64,000 nt of DNA from Elymus sibiricus (taxonomy: Eukaryota; Streptophyta; Magnoliopsida; Poales; Poaceae): NCBI GenBank assembly GCA_039707655.1, contig CM077668.1:68341086-68405085 (forward strand), read 5' to 3'. Each line of letters begins with the position of its first letter. The first letter of the stretch is position 1. Under the pieces are notes generated by a model, which worked only from the letters and a program-made list of their open reading frames with translations, was not told the origin of the DNA and ran no database searches. A program made the position numbers and the translations under genes. Below, in pieces: positions 10,742 through 21,734 of this stretch.

Positions 10742-11719
10742 ATGTCTGTCGGCGGCGAAATCTGTTTCGGGGCACTCTCCTTCATCGCCGACACCTCCGC
10801 GTGGCTTCGCGAGACCCCGCTAGACGTGGAGGCGCTGCCCGTCCACGGCGCGATACATTTCGGTGCATCATCCTATGGAGTCCTTCTCCGGCAGCCCTCG
10901 GCTCCGTACCAAGTGGTCGCGCGCCCTACCATTGTGCGCCGCCGCAAGTGTTCCGGGCACTCATGACTGCAGTGCTGGATCAAGCACGCTGTGGCCACCC
11001 AGGCCGTGGCAGAGCACGTGGCGACTCTCGAGTTCGACGAGCCTGCCCGCAACCTCTCTGATGGGTCACTCGTCGATTCCTCTGAGGAGTCCGAGTGCGA
11101 AAGTATCGAGTCAACCGCCGAGATTCTAATGGCGGACAACTCCAAGCACTGCGCGCCCCCGGGACACGCAGACGCCCTGGACGGTCGCACGGGTGCATCA
11201 CACGGCAACACTGACAGCGGTGCTTCGGGTCACGAGCTGTACGTGCCCCAAGCTCTCACCCGGGAGCAGCGAGACAAGCTTCGTCGCAGGAACGAACAGC
11301 TCCTGAACACCCCCATCACCGGGACGACCCCCGAGGCGTTGGCCATGGAGTCGACTCGCCTGGCCACCTTGGCCGAGCGCGATCACCTCGAGCAGCTTCA
11401 GAGGGAGCTGGACGAACGTGAATGCCGTCAACCCAGTTCCAGCCGACACGAGCGCCGGCTCTTCTCGAGTGACCAGCCTCGTAAGTATCAAGTCCTTAGT
11501 ACTCCATTACAAAATCTAGCAGCTGCCACTCGGATAGCGGATTCCATCCAGCACTCCGGTTCTGTGGCCGGAGAAGGGATTCGGCAGATCCAGGCGCTCC
11601 TGAAGATGACTCTGTCACAAAACAGAGCGGTGTCCCAGTCCAGAGATCGGATCCACAACGCATCCGTGCACGCGGAGACCGTTCAGTCGGCTCATAGTCC
11701 ACTCGGCTCCGGTAGGCGC
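10742..11719 (+). pseudogene. gag, N-terminal part (40-kb Gypsy)
   Basis: The frame opens at 10742 (MSVGGEICFGALSFIADTSA) and shifts near 10960. It continues in the frame of 10991-11719 with a region rich in acidic Ser/Glu stretches and then QALTREQRDKLRRRNEQLL and TPEALAMESTRLATLAERD, probably helical. This is the variable N-terminal part of the Gag polyprotein that assembles the cytoplasmic particle. The minus-strand Gypsy at 54157-60183 has the same arrangement (TQQQRDEQERMNLQ; TPEALALEAARQANLAEHE). The reading frame is cut at 11719 by a retroelement insertion and resumes at 12819. Confidence 0.8.
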
Positions 11720-12818
11720 TGTCGTGGTTTTGTCATGGCAGATGTCCTCGTGAAAGGACTTAGTTGTGAGGCCATCGTGAAGCGGGAGGATAGACTTAGT
11801 CTCACCCATGGAAGACTCGCCGTCGGACACTGAGTTATCAGCTAGGTCAACTCCTTGAGTGAAACCGACAAAGACATGCTTCCGACCGGCTTGTGAACGG
11901 GCGGGTTGCGTGAGCCGAGCTAGCTTGATGATGCTGGTGAAGACATCCAGCTCGGGATCAGATCCGCCAGCCTTCCCAGTGGAAACGGGTTTCGGACCGG
12001 CTTTAGCCACGGCGGGTTGCGCGCGCTGAGCCGACTCGACGATGTCGGTGCAGATGTCCGGCTCGGATTCAATCCCGCCGGCTTTGCCGACGAAGACGTG
12101 GATCTGGCCAAAGGGGACCCGGTACCCCGTACTCGATTGAGTCGGCCTCGGGGTCCCATCATGAGTCGTCGATGTAGAGCTTGCCATGGTGACTCTTGGT
12201 CATGCGGCCGATCGCGTATCCCTCGATCCCTGGTGGAGGTCCCTTTGAGTACTCAACACCCCCAAGCAATAGCCCCACGGTGGGCGCCAACTATCATGGT
12301 TTTGTCATGGCAGATGTCCTCGTGAAAGGACTTAGTCATGAGGCCATCGTTGTTAGGTGGTAGCTCGAAGGGGTTGATCGGAAACGAGAAACAAAAGGTT
12401 TACCCAGGTTCGGCCCCTCACGGTGGAGGTAAAAGCCTACGTCCTGCTTTGCTATATTGATGATGATGATCTCGATTACAAGGGTGGTGACTTGGCTAAC
12501 CTAGTATTCGAGAACTCGTAACTTGATCTTTCTGACCCAGGGGTTCCCCTTTATAACAGAGTCCGGGTCGAAAGACGACCCATGTCATACTCTAATTCCT
12601 ACTTATCTTGTCTCATAAGTAAGGAAACTCCTTCCCGGCGCCTTAGAAGGAAAGCACTCAAAGCTCTGTACCGCAAGACGGCCCACTAAGGGCGGCTTAT
12701 CCTCTGGACTTGTCTTCTGGATCATCACGGCCCACTTGCTAATGCCCTCTCTTTAAGTCGCCGCATATTGACCCGGCCCTAAATGGGCGGGTCATATCGT
12801 GGAGTTATATCCCCAACA
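11720..12818 (-). mobile_element. Minus-strand Gypsy deletion derivative (1.1 kb), TSD GGCGC
   Basis: Flanked by GGCGC at 11715-11719 and 12819-12823. The right part, 12293-12818, is a complete 526-bp 5' LTR (read on minus, TGTTGGGGATATAACTCC...; TATA box CTGTTATAAAGGGG). It is followed by a primer-binding region (minus: GTTGGCGCCCACCGTGGGGC) and part of gag. The left end retains only the last 59 bp of the 3' LTR (11720-11778). One deletion therefore joined gag directly to the tail of the 3' LTR, removing all of pol. Confidence 0.9.
11779..12187 (-). pseudogene. gag N-terminal fragment of the deletion derivative
   Basis: Minus-strand frame from ATG 12187, open across the deletion junction into LTR sequence. 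It contains repeated segments of about 35-40 residues built on VGKAGG-(E/D)P(D/E)-TSII-QPA-KAG. This repetitive N-terminal Gag sequence is of unknown role. The last 55 or so codons before the stop derive from LTR, not gag. Confidence 0.6.
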
Positions 12819-12991
12819 GGCGCCGAGCCACTTCCTCCTCAAGAGACCACTATGAAGATCGAAGGCGCGAGTGAGTCGCGTCACCCCGGCATCATGACGA
12901 CTACGATCGCACCCTGATGCCTCCACCATGAGATGGCACGTACGGGCGTCAGCCCTACGATGACAGGCGGACACATGGCGGTGATCGCAGG
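12819..12991 (+). pseudogene. gag, short middle segment (40-kb Gypsy)
   Basis: The Gag region resumes between two insertions (duplicated GGCGC at its left end, GCAGG at its right). It corresponds to the Arg/His/Asp-rich stretch seen upstream of DPRDPRFNARSVLAQN in the 54157-60183 element. The frame is not continuous, so I treat it as a fragment. Confidence 0.6.
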
Positions 12992-13500
12992 TGATGAGGA
13001 TATATTCACGAACTATGATGATTCTGTTTGCTTAAGCTGGAAAGAAATATTGAGCCTTGTTGACAAATATCATAAGGTGAATTCATTCCTAGTTGCCTTT
13101 GTTACTTTGATTCGGAAGAGCTTTATACTGCCTAAATCCTTGTGTGTATGTGTCATTAGGTACATTGGAGAGGAAGGCATGGCACAAGGGAGCAAGAAAA
13201 TCCTGCAGTTTCCAGGCGGTAGTACCGCCTGCCAGAGCGGTAGATGATGAGGATATATTCATGAACTATGATGATTCTGTTTGCTTAAGCTGGAAAGAAA
13301 TATTGAGCCTCGTTGACAAATATCATAAGGTGAATTCATTCCTAGTTGCATTTGTTACTTTGATTCGGAAGAGCTTTATACTGCCTAAATCCTTGTGTGT
13401 ATGTGTCATTAGGTACATTGGAGAGGAAGGCATGGCACAAGGGAGCAAGGAGGAAGGCATGGCACAAGGGAGCAAGAAGATCCTGCAGTTTCCAGGCGGT
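12992..13500 (+). repeat. 253-bp tandem duplication inside the solo LTR
   Basis: The TGATGAGGATATATTC block starts at 12992 and again at 13245. The second copy also duplicates a 27-bp piece (GAGGAAGGCATGGCACAAGG and following) at about 13423-13475. The copies differ at only a few positions, so this is recent relative to the rest of the nest. Confidence 0.85.
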
Positions 13501-13690
13501 AGTACCGCCTGCCAGAGCGGTAGTACCGCTTAGGCGGTACTACCGGCCCAGCACTACCGCCCAAAGTACCGCTTAGGAATTTCTTCTAGAATCAAAGCGA
13601 CCCAAGCGGTACTAAAGCGGCAGTTAGAATTTTCAGAGCAGTAATACCGCTTATAGCGGTAGTACCGCTTGCTGTGAGCGGTACTACCAT
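13496..13690. repeat. Cluster of GCGGTAGTACCGC palindromes
   Basis: Multiple inverted and direct copies of GCGGTAGTACCGC, AGCGGTAGTACCGCTT and GGCGGTACTACC occur in under 200 bp, upstream of the TATA box at 13747. Strong hairpin potential; role unknown. Confidence 0.75.
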
Positions 13691-14119
13691 GCTGCCTACG
13701 CGCAGACTTGGGCTGACGGCCCGTGTACCCCTTCGATCGTATCTTAGGCTATAAATACCCGTCCCTAGGGTTAGTTAGAGGTAGACCACGTTTAAGATAA
13801 ACCCTAGTTCATGAGATTGCTTGTAAGCATTCATCTTGAATCCTCATCACCAATTTGTATCGATCTGGTGATTATATACTGCAAGTCAAGTGTGATCTGC
13901 TGTTCCATTGGGAATTAGTATATTGCAATTATACCGTTCGTGGTCGACGGCTGCGTGCGCAAGTGTGTGACGTTGTCAATATCCAAAGGGTTGAGACCTT
14001 TTGCATTGGCATCAGGGATCAAGCGAGGGAGAGTTCATCGGTGACATAAAAGTTATCCCCCATCATCATCATCACCACCGCCGCTTACTGAGAAGATCGG
14101 GACACCCCATATCAGCAGG

Positions 14120-15204
14120 CCGATTCCACTCGTCACATGAGGGACACTCGAGACCCGCAGTTCAACGCGAGATCCGTTCTCGCTCAGAACTTGGTCGACA
14201 GGGGCCGGGCCCTACGAGAAGGCCAAGATCATGACGTTCCGAGTGGTTTCGTACCATTGGGCCCAAGTGCTTCAGCCGTTACATACGGGCGGCAGAGATT
14301 CCCAGCAACTTCAGGTTGGCCACGGGGATCAGCAAATTCACTGGCGAGTCCAAGCCTGAGATTTGGCTAGAAGATTACCAAGTGGCGGTCCAAATTGGCG
14401 GCGGCAACGACAATGTGGCCATGGAGGTTTTGCCACTAATGCTCGAGGGCTCCGCTCGGGCCTGGCTAACACAGCTCCCGCCAGGTAGCATATTCTATTG
14501 GGACGATTTGGCGAGAGTGTTCATCAAATTTTTTGAAGGCACTTACAAGAGACTGGGTGGTCTGGCCGAGTTACAACACTGCGTACAGAGGCAAAACGAG
14601 ACTCTCCGTGAGAACATTCAGCGGTCGACCACCTTGCACAATACGGTGGAGAACGTTACCGAGCACCAGGAGATCTGCGTCTTCAAGGCCGAGTTAGATA
14701 CAAGGAGCTGAACATGAAGTTCGGCCGAACTGAGACCCCGACTCTCAGTCAGGCTATGGAGATAGCCAACCAGTACGCCAACGGTGAAGAGGAAGACCGG
14801 CTGAGAAGCGGCAAAAGCTGAGCAGGCGATGCTCATCAGTCAGACAACAAGGGCAGGAAGCACAAGCGGAAGGCTGAGGCTGGAGGGAGTGCTCAGGCTG
14901 CGGCTCTGGCCGGCCAGGGCAAAAGCAAAGGCTCCCAAAAGCAGAAGAAGGACTGGAAGGGGAAAAAGCAAGTCACCCAAAAGAGCGACATCCTCCATCA
15001 ACCCTGCCAGATCCATACGAAGAGAGACGAGGAGGGCAATTTGATTTTTCCCAAGCATACCACTCGGGAGTGCCGACTCCTGAAGCAAGAGATGCAGCAA
15101 GATTCCTCTGGGAACAAGGATGAAGACGATGACGACGACAGAGGCAAAGGTACTTCCGAGTACCCAAACATCGAGAAAGTCTTGATGATCTTTGCCGACA
15201 TCTA
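14120..15204 (+). pseudogene. gag, capsid/nucleocapsid part (40-kb Gypsy)
   Basis: Resumes with DTRDPQFNARSVLAQNLVD, shifts frame near 14310, then reads the Retrotrans_gag-type capsid (FTGESKPEIWLEDYQVA, LMLEGSARAWLTQLP, FEGTYKR, LAELQHCVQRQNETLRENIQ) to a break near 14700. The downstream part is Lys-rich with a Cys/His cluster (CQIHTKRDEEGNLIFPKHTT followed by RECR) that may serve as a nucleic-acid-binding knuckle, although it is not the canonical CCHC. Gag forms the particle that packages element RNA. At least two frame breaks are present. Confidence 0.85.
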
Positions 15205-15973
15205 AAGCAAGAGTCTCCTCAAGGTTATTAATCGAGAGGTCAACATGGTAGTTCCGACTGTCACCAAATTCCTCGACCGGGCCAAGACACCAGTGACCTT
15301 CGATCAGTCGGACCACCCAGCCCACATTCCGACTCCTGGAAGACATGCTTTGGTGGTTGATCTGACCGTTGGAGGAGTCCGATTGTGCAAAGTCCTATTG
15401 GACGGCGGCAACGGGCTCAACATTATCTACGCTGACACCTTGGAGGCGATAGGCATTCTGATGTCTTGACTCAGCAAAAGCAATATGCAGTTCCATAAGG
15501 TAATCCCCGGGAAGAAGGCCAAGTCACTCGAACAGATCGCCCTTGACGTCGTGTTCGGCGAGGAGAAGAACTTCCCAAAGGAATGGCTGACTTTCAAAGT
15601 GGTCGACTTCCGGAGTGCTTACCACGCTATTCTGGGTAGACCCGCCTACGTGCGTTTCATGGCCCGCCCATGTTACGTGTATCTTAAGCTTAAGATGCCA
15701 GGACCAAAAGGCGTGATCACCATCACAGGCAATCAGAAGCTGGCCGAAGAATGTCTCCAAAAGGGCTCCCAAATCGCTAACGAACAGATGGCAATGGCTG
15801 AGCTAGATGAGTACAAGAAGGCGGTGGATTCGAGTGAGTTGTTAAAGTCCAAAAAACCGACTATGGAATCCGCTTTCCAGTCGGCAGGGGAGATGAAGCC
15901 TGTGCACATTCATCCTAAGGACCCGAATGCCGCCCCGACTAACATCTCCACCACCCTTGACACGAATAGGTAA
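15205..15973 (+). pseudogene. Aspartic protease and linker of pol (40-kb Gypsy)
   Basis: The open region contains the retropepsin-like active site LLDGGNGLNIIYADTLE at about 15390-15450. The equivalent in the 54157-60183 element is LIDGGSGLNILYAETLK, so the usual Ser after DGG is Asn here. A TGA at 15467-15469 stands where the other copy has Arg (MSRLSES), a single C-to-T change. The frame then continues through AYHAILGRPAYVRFMARPCY, the flap-side motif ILGRPA, to 15973. This enzyme would cleave the Gag-Pol precursor. Confidence 0.85.
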
Positions 15974-16032
15974 GCGAGCTCGTCTGGTTCCTCTGTGAGA
16001 ACTGGGACATCTTCGCATGGAAGCCTGCTGAC

Positions 16033-17400
16033 ATGCCGGGTGTTCCCAGAGAATTGGCTGAGCACAGACTCCGTGTCAACTCGAAGATGAAGCTTGTCAA
16101 GGAGCACCTTCGACGATCTTCCACTGAGAAGCGCAAGGTGATTGGCGAGGAGATAGCACGGCTTCTGGCCGCCGAATTCATCCGAGAGGTGTACCACTCC
16201 GAGTGGCTTGCCAACATCGTCATGGTGCCGAAGAAGAATAACTCCCTCCGAATGTGTATTGATTTTAAGCACATCAATCAGGCCTGCCCGAAGGATCATT
16301 TCCCTCTCCCTCGCATAGATCAGATAGTAGATTCTACTGCCGGGTGTGAGCGGTTATCATTTCTGGATGCGTACTCTGGGTACCACCAAATCTGAATGTA
16401 TGGTCCTAATGAAATAAAAACAGCATTCGTCACCCCATTCGGGTGTTTTTGTTACATCACCATGCCATTCGGGTTGAAAAATGCTGGGGCCACGTTTCAG
16501 CGTATGATTCAGAAGTGCTTGTGGAAGCAGATCAGTCAGAACGTGGAGGCCTATATGGATGACATCATGGTCAAGTCCAGGAAAGGTTCCGACCTCTTGA
16601 CTGACCTCGCCGAAACCTTCGCAAACTTACACACTTTTGGCATCAAGCTCAACCTGGCTAAGTGTACATTCGGTATACCCGCAGGAAAATTACTCGGTTT
16701 CCTCATTTCCGAACGTGGGATCGATGACAATCCTGAGAAGACAGGAGCTATCGTCCGAATGAAACAACCAAAATGTCTCCACGATGTACAACGCCTCACA
16801 GGCTGCCTGGCAGCCCTGAGTAGGTTCATCTCAAGACTCAGTGAAAAAGCCCTACCAGTTTATCGATTGATGAAGAAGTCTGACAGGTTCGAGTGGACCC
16901 CCGAAGCACAGGCTGCGTTCCAGGAACTTAAAGCCCTGCTTTCCACCCAGCCAGTGCTAGCTGCTCCGAGCAGCAAAGAGCCTTTGCTCTTATACATCGC
17001 GGCCACGAGCCAAGTTGTTAGCACGGTTCTCACTGTGGAACGGGAAGAACAAGGCAAAACCTTCAAGCTCCAACGACCAGTCTACTACATCTCTGAAGTC
17101 CTGACCCCTTCCAAGCAAAGGTATCCGCATTATCAGAAGCTAGTATATGGGATCTATCTAACTGCAAAGAAGGTGGCGCATTACTTTCAAGAACACTCGG
17201 TCACGGTGATAAGTGACGTCCCTCTGTCTAAGATCATGACCAACAGAGTTGCCACGAGCCGAGTGGCAAAATGGGCCATCGAGCTCCTTCCGTTGGACAT
17301 CAAGTTTGAAGCCAAGAAGGCCATCAAGTCGCAAGCCCTGGTAGATTTCCTCGCCGAGTGGGTTGAACAAGAGCAACCCGTCCCGAGGGTCCCCGAGCAC
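16033..17400 (+). pseudogene. Reverse transcriptase (40-kb Gypsy)
   Basis: Conserved blocks in order: FIREVYHSEWLANIVMVPKK, MCIDFKHINQACPKDHFPLP, LSFLDAYSGYHQI, TAFVTPFGCFCYITMPFGLK, catalytic YMDDIMVKS (about 16551-16577) and GFLISERGIDDNPEK. The tether and connection to RNase H follow. One in-frame TGA (16393-16395) interrupts between YHQI and MYGPNE; the related copy has Arg there, so CGA to TGA explains it. The frame is otherwise continuous to 18306. Both catalytic Asp of YMDD are intact. The protein would copy element RNA to DNA in the cytoplasmic particle. Confidence 0.92.
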
Positions 17401-17790
17401 TGGACGATGTTCTTTGACGACTCCAAGATGCTTCATGGCTCCGTGGCCGGAGTGGTCTTGGTGTCCCCTAAAGGCGACCGACTCAGTTATGTGCTTCAGA
17501 TTCACTTTGACTCCTCTAACAACGAAGACGAATACGAAGCTCTCCTATATGGGCTGCGAACGGCAATTTCTCTGGGAATTCGCCGACTGATGGTCTATGG
17601 CGACTCGGACCTAGTTGTAAACCAAGTCATGAAGGAATGGGATATCCGTAGTCCGGTAATGACTGGCTACTGCAACACCGTCAGAAAGCTGCAGAAACAC
17701 TTTGAAGGGTTGGAACTCCATCACGTGCCATGTCTCAAGAACCAAGCAGCTGATGATTTGGCCAAGATTGGTTCCACTCGAAAGACAGTA
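17401..17790 (+). pseudogene. RNase H domain of pol (40-kb Gypsy)
   Basis: In frame with RT. TMFFDDSKMLHGSVAGVVLV, then FDSSNNEDEYEALLYGLRTA, then YGDSDLVVNQVMKEWDI and NQAADDLAKIG form the RNase H fold, with the acidic residues D (FFDDS), E (EYEAL), D (YGDSD) and D (AADDLA) in place. It degrades the RNA strand of the RNA:DNA hybrid. No stops lie within the domain itself. Confidence 0.88.
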
Positions 17791-17899
17791 CCCAAGAATG
17801 TGTTCCTAGAACACCTGCACTCGCCCACGATCAAGGAAGACCCTTTTGTGGAAGAGCCCCCGCAACCAGTAGGTCCGTCCAATCCGACTGAAGTAGACA

Positions 17900-19037
17900 T
17901 CCCTGTGGTGATCGACCTCGTCCAGGAAATCCTTGTGATTACTCCCGAATGGACTGAACCATATCTGGCATATCTGCTCAGGCATGAACTCCCAGAAGAT
18001 GAAGCTGAGGCTCGTCAGATCATCCGCCGATCTAAAGCCTTCACTGTCATGGGAGATCAGATGTACAAGAAAAGCACTACCAGGGTCACTCAGCGATGCA
18101 TATCGCCCGAGGAAGGACAGCAAATACTACAAGAGATTCACTCGAGAACGTGTGGGAACCATGCATCCTCTTGGACGTTGGTTGCCAAAGCATTAGGAGC
18201 CAGGTTTTATTGGCCCCGTGCCAACGAGGCTGCCAAAGATATAGTGGACCAATGTGTCGGATGTCAGTCTATGCAAATCAGTCGCACAAACCGGTGTCTG
18301 CTTTGAAGACTATTCCCCTCTCCTGGCCATTCGTAGTCTGGGGGCTTGACATGGTCGGCCCACTCCGCACTGGAGTGAGTGGTTTCACGCACCTGTTGGT
18401 AGCGGTTGATAAGTTCACTAAGTGGATCAAAGCGAAGCCAATAAAGAAGTTGGACTCGTCCACTGCCATTTAGTTCATCAAAGGGATAATCTTCAGATTC
18501 GGAGTCCCCCATAGCATCATCACCGACAACAGATCTAACTTCGACTCAGATGAGTTCCGTGAATTCTGCTTCTCCCAAGGCACTCGGGTGGATTACGCCT
18601 CCGTGGCACACCCGCAGTTGAATGGGAAAGCCGAACGGGCGAATGGACTCATACTCCAAGGGTTGAAGCCTCGCCTCATGCGTGACCTAACCCACGTAGC
18701 AGGGGCCTGGGTAACCGAGCTACCAACGGTCCTTTGGGGCCTGCGGACGACCCCGAGCGGTCCACCAATCGCACCCCATTCTTCATGGTGTACGGGTCGG
18801 AAGCAGTTCTACCGAGTGATTTGCTTCACAATTCCCCCCGAGTGGATCTTTACTCGGAGGCCGAAGCTGAAGAAGCAAGGCAGGATGGCCTCGACCTCTT
18901 GGAGGAAGAGTGTGAGCTAGCGCTTATAAGATCGATGTTGTACCAACAAGACCTGCGCCACTACCACGACAGACACGTCAGAGGGAGCGCTTTTCAGGAA
19001 GGAGATTTGGTCCTCCGAGTAAATCAGCAGAAGCCCC
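17900..19037 (+). pseudogene. Integrase, N-terminal zinc and catalytic core (40-kb Gypsy)
   Basis: An HHCC zinc-binding module (EIHSRTCGNHASSW ... DQCVGCQ) lies at about 18133-18270. A frame break near 18290-18306 is followed by WGLDMVGPL (first catalytic D), a TAG near 18472, IITDNRSNFDSDEFREFC (second D) and NGKAERANGLILQ (catalytic E). Reading continues with a further shift to RVNQQKP at about 19035. The Athila-like element then inserts, and the C-terminal end lies at 34304-34446. Integrase would insert the cDNA; the 5-bp TACAG duplication fits this enzyme class. Confidence 0.88.
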
Positions 19038-20460
19038 TGATACGTCTCCGTCGTATCTACTTTTCCAAACACTTTTGATCTTGTTTTGGACTCTAATTTG
19101 CATGATTTGAATGGAACTAACCCGGACTGATGCTATTTTCAGCAGAATTGCCATGGTGTTGTTTTTGTGCAGAAATCAAAGTTCTCAGAACTGGACGTAA
19201 CTTTTTCTGGATTTTTTACGGAATATATGATAAATTATGGAGCCAAGACCCACTGCAGAGGGGGTCCCAGGTGGCCACATGGCGCCTGGGTGCGCCCCCC
19301 TAGGGCGCGCCCAAGTGCCATGTGGGCCCCTGGTAGCCCTCCTGACCCTATCTCCAAGCCTATAAATTCTTATTCGGGGAGAAAAAAAGAGGAGAGCAAG
19401 AATTACCATGTTTCAGGAGACGGAGCCACTGCCACCTCCTGTTCTTCATCGGGAGGCCAGATCTGGAGCCCGTTTGGGGCTCCGGAGAGGGGAATCTTCG
19501 ATCTTCGTCATCACCAACCTCTCTCCATCGCCAATTCCATGATGCTCCTCACCGGGAGTGAGTAATTCCTTCGTAGGCTTGCTGGTCGGTGTAGGGGTTG
19601 GATGAGATCGATCATGTAACCGAGTTAGTTTTGTTAGGGCTTGATCCCTAGTATCCACTACGTTCTGAGATTGATGTTGCTATGACTTTGCTATGCTTAA
19701 TGCTTGTCACTAGGGCCCGAGTGCCATGATTTCAGATCTGAACCATTTATGTTTCCATGAATATATTTGTGTTGTTGATCCGATCTTGCAAGTTGTATGC
19801 ACCTGCTATGTATTATGATCCGCATCCCCCTGGGTGACAATAACTGGGATTCTTTCCGGTGATTACCGTAGTTTGAGGAGTTCATGTATTCACTATGTGT
19901 TAATGCTTTGTTCTGGTTCTCTATTAAAAGGAGGCCTTAATATCCCTTAGTTTCCTTATGGACCCCGCTGCCACGGGAGGGTAGGACAAAAGATGTCATG
20001 CAAGTTCTTTTCCATAAGCACGTATGACTATTTACAGAATGCATGCCTACATTGTATTGACGAACTGGAGCTAGTTCTGTGTCACCCTAGGTTATAACTG
20101 CTATATGATCAATATCATCCAACACATACCCATCATCACCGATCCAGTGCCTACGAGTTTCCACATATTGCTACTTGCTAAGTTACTACCGTTGCTGCTA
20201 CCGTTACACTTGCTATAAATCTGCTACTGTTACTGTTACCGTTACTATTGCTACTTTGGTTACTCGCTATCAAACTATCAAACTACTTTGCTACTAATCA
20301 CTTTCCTATAGATATTTATTCTCCAGGTGTGGTTGAATTGACAACTCTACTGCTAATACTTCCAAGTATTCTTTGGCACCCCTTGTGTCGAATCAATAAA
20401 TTTGGGTTGAATACTCTACCCTCGAAAACTGTTGCGATCCCCTATACTTGTGGGTTATCA
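19038..20460 (+). repeat. 5' LTR of the Athila-like element
   Basis: 1423 bp, TGATACGTCTCC...GGGTTATCA. It has a GC-rich inverted repeat at about 19263-19336, a TATA box (CCTATAAATTC, about 19358), and a long leader rich in GTTACTGTTACCGTTAC-type triplets near 20180-20250. Confidence 0.92.
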
Positions 20461-20495
20461 AGACTTTTTTCTGGTGCTGTTGCTAGGGAGCATAG
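20461..20495 (+). other. Decayed primer-binding site (tRNA-Asp type)
   Basis: CTGGTGCTGTTGCTAGGGAG follows the LTR after a short spacer. It matches the Athila-type site complementary to tRNA-Asp (TGGCGCCGTTGCCGGGGA) except for changes nearly all of the C-to-T or G-to-A kind. Confidence 0.7.
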
Positions 20496-21615
20496 CTATA
20501 TTTGTGAAGTCACTTGGAATTTATATCTGTTTGTCACTATAAAGAATCTTAAGGATGATAGAACCAAGATCGTTCCCTCTACTACGAGGGGAGGTAAGGA
20601 ACTGCCATCTAGCTCTGCTCTTGATTCACCATCTGTTTTGAGTAAGCTTGCAACACCACCACCTGCTATGAATTCTGCTATGTCTCATGCTATTGATGAT
20701 GCTACTTCTGCTATGAATGATGCTTTGAATGATGCTATGAATGATACTACTTCTGCTTTGAATGATGCTGTTGATGATGATCGTACTATGCTTGATAATA
20801 CTGTGCCACTTGGTGAATTTCTTGATGAACAACTTGCTAAGGCTAGAGAAATTGAGAAAGCCAAGAGCGTTGAAACTCTTGAAAATATCGATTCACCATT
20901 CTTGTCTAGTCCTGTTAGAACTGAAATACCTGATGAACACTGCTTTGATAAAGAAACAGCTTTAGCTATTCTTGATTGCAATAATAGAGAAGAAGCTTTA
21001 GAATTGCTTGCTGTGTTGAAAGAAAAATCTATGAGGGAGAGGATGAAGTGTGATCCTAAGTTTGCTACCTCTCCCATCTTTATCACTGATAAAGATTATG
21101 AGTTCTCTGTTGATCCTGAGCTGATTACTTTGGTTGAGTCTAATCCTTTTTATGGTACTGAATCTGAAACTATTGTGGCACATCTTACTAAGTTGAATGA
21201 TATTGCCACTCTTTTTGCTCATGAGGAAAAGATTCATTACTATTATATTCTTAAGTTGTTTCCTTTCTCATTGAAGGGTGATGCTAAGGCTTGGTACAAT
21301 ACTCTTACTCCTGGTTGTGTGCGTAGTCCCCAGGATATGATCTATTACTTCTCTGAAATATATTTCCCTGCTCATAAGAAACAAGCTGCCTTGCAGGAAA
21401 TATTTAACTTTGTGCAGGTTGAACAAGAGAGTCTCCCACAAGCTTGGGGGAGGCTTCTCTAGCTACTTAATGCTTTGCCAGATCATCCTCTGAAGAAAAA
21501 TGAAATACTTGATATCTTCTATAATGGTATAAGTGATGCTTCTCGGGACTACCTAGACAGTTGTGCTGGGTGTGTTTTTAGGGAACAAACTATAACTCAA
21601 CGGAGGAATTATTAA
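20496..21615 (+). pseudogene. gag (Athila-like element)
   Basis: The frame is open from the primer site through 21462, then continues in the same frame to 21615 after a TAG (21460-21462) that probably replaces Gln (GRLL-stop-LLNALPDHPL). The N-terminal part is repetitive (alternating Ala/Met/Asn/Asp, AMNDALNDAMNDTTSALND). It is followed by FFGTE-type capsid sequence with HYYYILKLFPFSLKGDAKAW and YFSEIYFPAHKKQAALQEIF, the Athila Gag hallmark. The start codon is ambiguous because the frame runs back into the LTR. It would form the particle. Confidence 0.8.
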
Positions 21616-21734
21616 TGAATATATTGAAGAATGATAATGAATGGACACTTCCTGAACCACCGCCTGAACCCACTCCGAAGAAGAGGGGTATTCTATTTCT
21701 CAGTCCTGAAGATATGTAAGAAGCAAAGAAATGC

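Larger units (their letters stand above)
12992..14114 (+). mobile_element. LTR-like unit (probable solo LTR), TSD GCAGG
   Basis: Starts TGATGAGG and ends CATATCA (TG...CA), flanked by GCAGG at 12987-12991 and 14115-14119. It has no coding domain, primer site or second LTR. A TATA box (GGCTATAAATACCC, about 13747) followed by a leader-like region fits a solo LTR on plus. The 5' third is a tandem duplication, and the middle is dense in AGCGGTACTACCGC-type palindromes. Family not recognised. Confidence 0.8.
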
